DNA of 6,932 nucleotides from Hellea balneolensis (GTDB lineage: Bacteria; Pseudomonadota; Alphaproteobacteria; Caulobacterales; Maricaulaceae): assembly GCA_003233025.1 (NCBI GenBank), contig QIKS01000196.1:1-6932 (forward strand). Direction: 5' to 3'. Position 1 is the first letter of the stretch. Each line of letters starts with the position of its first letter. This document shows positions 6,127 to 6,932 of this stretch, piece after piece. A model generated the notes under the pieces. That model saw only the letters and a list, made by a program, of their open reading frames with translations, was not told the DNA's origin and made no database searches. Both the position numbers and the translations under genes were made by a program.

Positions 6127-6932
6127 ATGTCTGAGAAAATATTGAAACGGATTAAAGACGAAAACATTGGTTATGTGGATTTGCGCTTTACCGATGTGCG
6201 CGGAAAAATGCAACATGTCACCTTTGATGCCAGCATGGTTGACGAAGATTTATTTGAAGACGGCACCATGTTTGACGGCTCCTCTATTGCTGGCTGGAAA
6301 GCGATTAATGAGAGCGATATGGTGTTGATGCCAGACCCGGACACGGCCGATATCGACCCGTTTTACCAGCAAGAAACCCTGACCATGTTTTGTGATATCC
6401 TGGAGCCTGATACCGGCGAGGCCTATAACCGCGACCCGCGCGGCACCACGAAAAAGGCCGAGAATTACATTAAAACCGCCGGCATTGGCGATACGGTTTA
6501 TTTCGGCCCCGAAGCTGAATTTTTCGTCTTTGATGATGTGCGCTGGAATACCGACCAACAAAACACCGGCTATTCTTTTGACAGTGTCGAAGGCCCTTAC
6601 AATACCGGAACACAATATACCGGCGGCAATATGGGCCACCGTCCGGGGCCAAAAGGCGGCTATTTCCCCGTACCGCCAGTTGACCATGAACAAGACATGC
6701 GCACGGAAATGCTGTCCGTCATGACAGAACTGGGTTTGCAGCCGGAAAAACATCATCACGAAGTCGCCCCCTCCCAGCACGAGCTGGGCATGAAATTCGC
6801 CACCTTGTTGACCACGGGTGACCGGATGCAGCTTTACAAATATATCGTCCACAATGTTGCCCATGCCTGGGGCAAGACCGCCACCTTCATGCCCAAGCCC
6901 GTTCACGGTGACAATGGCACTGGCATGCATGT
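6127..6932 (+). CDS. glnA: Glutamine synthetase type I (partial, N-terminal 268 residues)
   Basis: The gene starts at the ATG 6127-6129 behind AGGGA (6116-6120, six-base spacer) and runs off the window. It codes for 268 of about 470 expected residues. The enzyme joins ammonia to glutamate with ATP as a cytoplasmic dodecamer and is the main entry point for ammonia under nitrogen limitation. The N-terminal beta-grasp domain is followed by the catalytic domain. Visible marks are MFDGSSIAGWK (48-58), FGPEAEFFVFD (126-136, metal ligands Glu129 and Glu131), HHHEVAPSQHELG (209-221, Glu212 and Glu219), and KPVHGDNGTGMH (257-268) with the metal-binding His268. The common Ser of the last motif is Thr here, a conservative change. 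The adenylylation tyrosine near residue 400 lies outside the window. It forms an operon with glnB, whose product controls its adenylylation through GlnE. Confidence 0.96.
   Translation, partial: MSEKILKRIKDENIGYVDLRFTDVRGKMQHVTFDASMVDEDLFEDGTMFDGSSIAGWKAINESDMVLMPDPDTADIDPFYQQETLTMFCDILEPDTGEAYNRDPRGTTKKAENYIKTAGIGDTVYFGPEAEFFVFDDVRWNTDQQNTGYSFDSVEGPYNTGTQYTGGNMGHRPGPKGGYFPVPPVDHEQDMRTEMLSVMTELGLQPEKHHHEVAPSQHELGMKFATLLTTGDRMQLYKYIVHNVAHAWGKTATFMPKPVHGDNGTGMH

Noticed and set aside
6250..6930. 226-residue minus-strand frame
   Set aside because: It is the antisense shadow of glnA, whose plus-strand frame carries all catalytic motifs.

Overview
The window looks like chromosomal DNA of an alphaproteobacterium with moderate GC content. 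This rests on three things seen here: a glnB-glnA pair in that order, a long hybrid malic enzyme (malic domains plus a phosphotransacetylase-like domain), and the general protein character. The order or genus cannot be named from this alone.

Layout. Positions 1-204 are AT-rich and lie inside or at the edge of an integrated element. They hold a short open C-terminal-like frame, a 12-bp direct repeat, an AT-rich inverted repeat and a piece resembling a tRNA T-arm. Positions 205-1587 (minus) encode a tyrosine recombinase (integrase). Between it and the 3' end of a tRNA-Leu(UAG) gene (1728-1812, minus) are three 12-bp-periodic copies of TGATACACA and a hairpin terminator. This is the classic arrangement of an element integrated into the 3' end of a tRNA gene. 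The tRNA has an unusual G1:U72 closing pair on its 3' side, which would fit a 3' end supplied by the incoming element.

Upstream of the tRNA on the same strand is a tightly packed pair: a malic enzyme, maeB (3226-5502), then a MATE-family transporter (1864-3216) beginning 9 nt after its stop codon. A 244-bp divergent region (5503-5746) separates maeB from glnB (5747-6085) and glnA (6127 to the window edge), which form a nitrogen-assimilation operon on the plus strand. That region contains a good TATAAT-type promoter toward maeB and two inverted repeats overlapping it.

How the genes work together. GlnB (PII, with its uridylylation tyrosine at residue 51) senses 2-oxoglutarate and the glutamine state and adjusts glutamine synthetase (GlnA) activity and transcription. 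MaeB converts malate to pyruvate with NADPH production, so carbon and nitrogen genes are back to back. The MATE protein is an independent cation-coupled exporter that probably shares the maeB transcript. I see no convincing undescribed system. The best leads are the integrase-side repeat array, the altered tRNA 3' end and the operator-like repeats between maeB and glnB.
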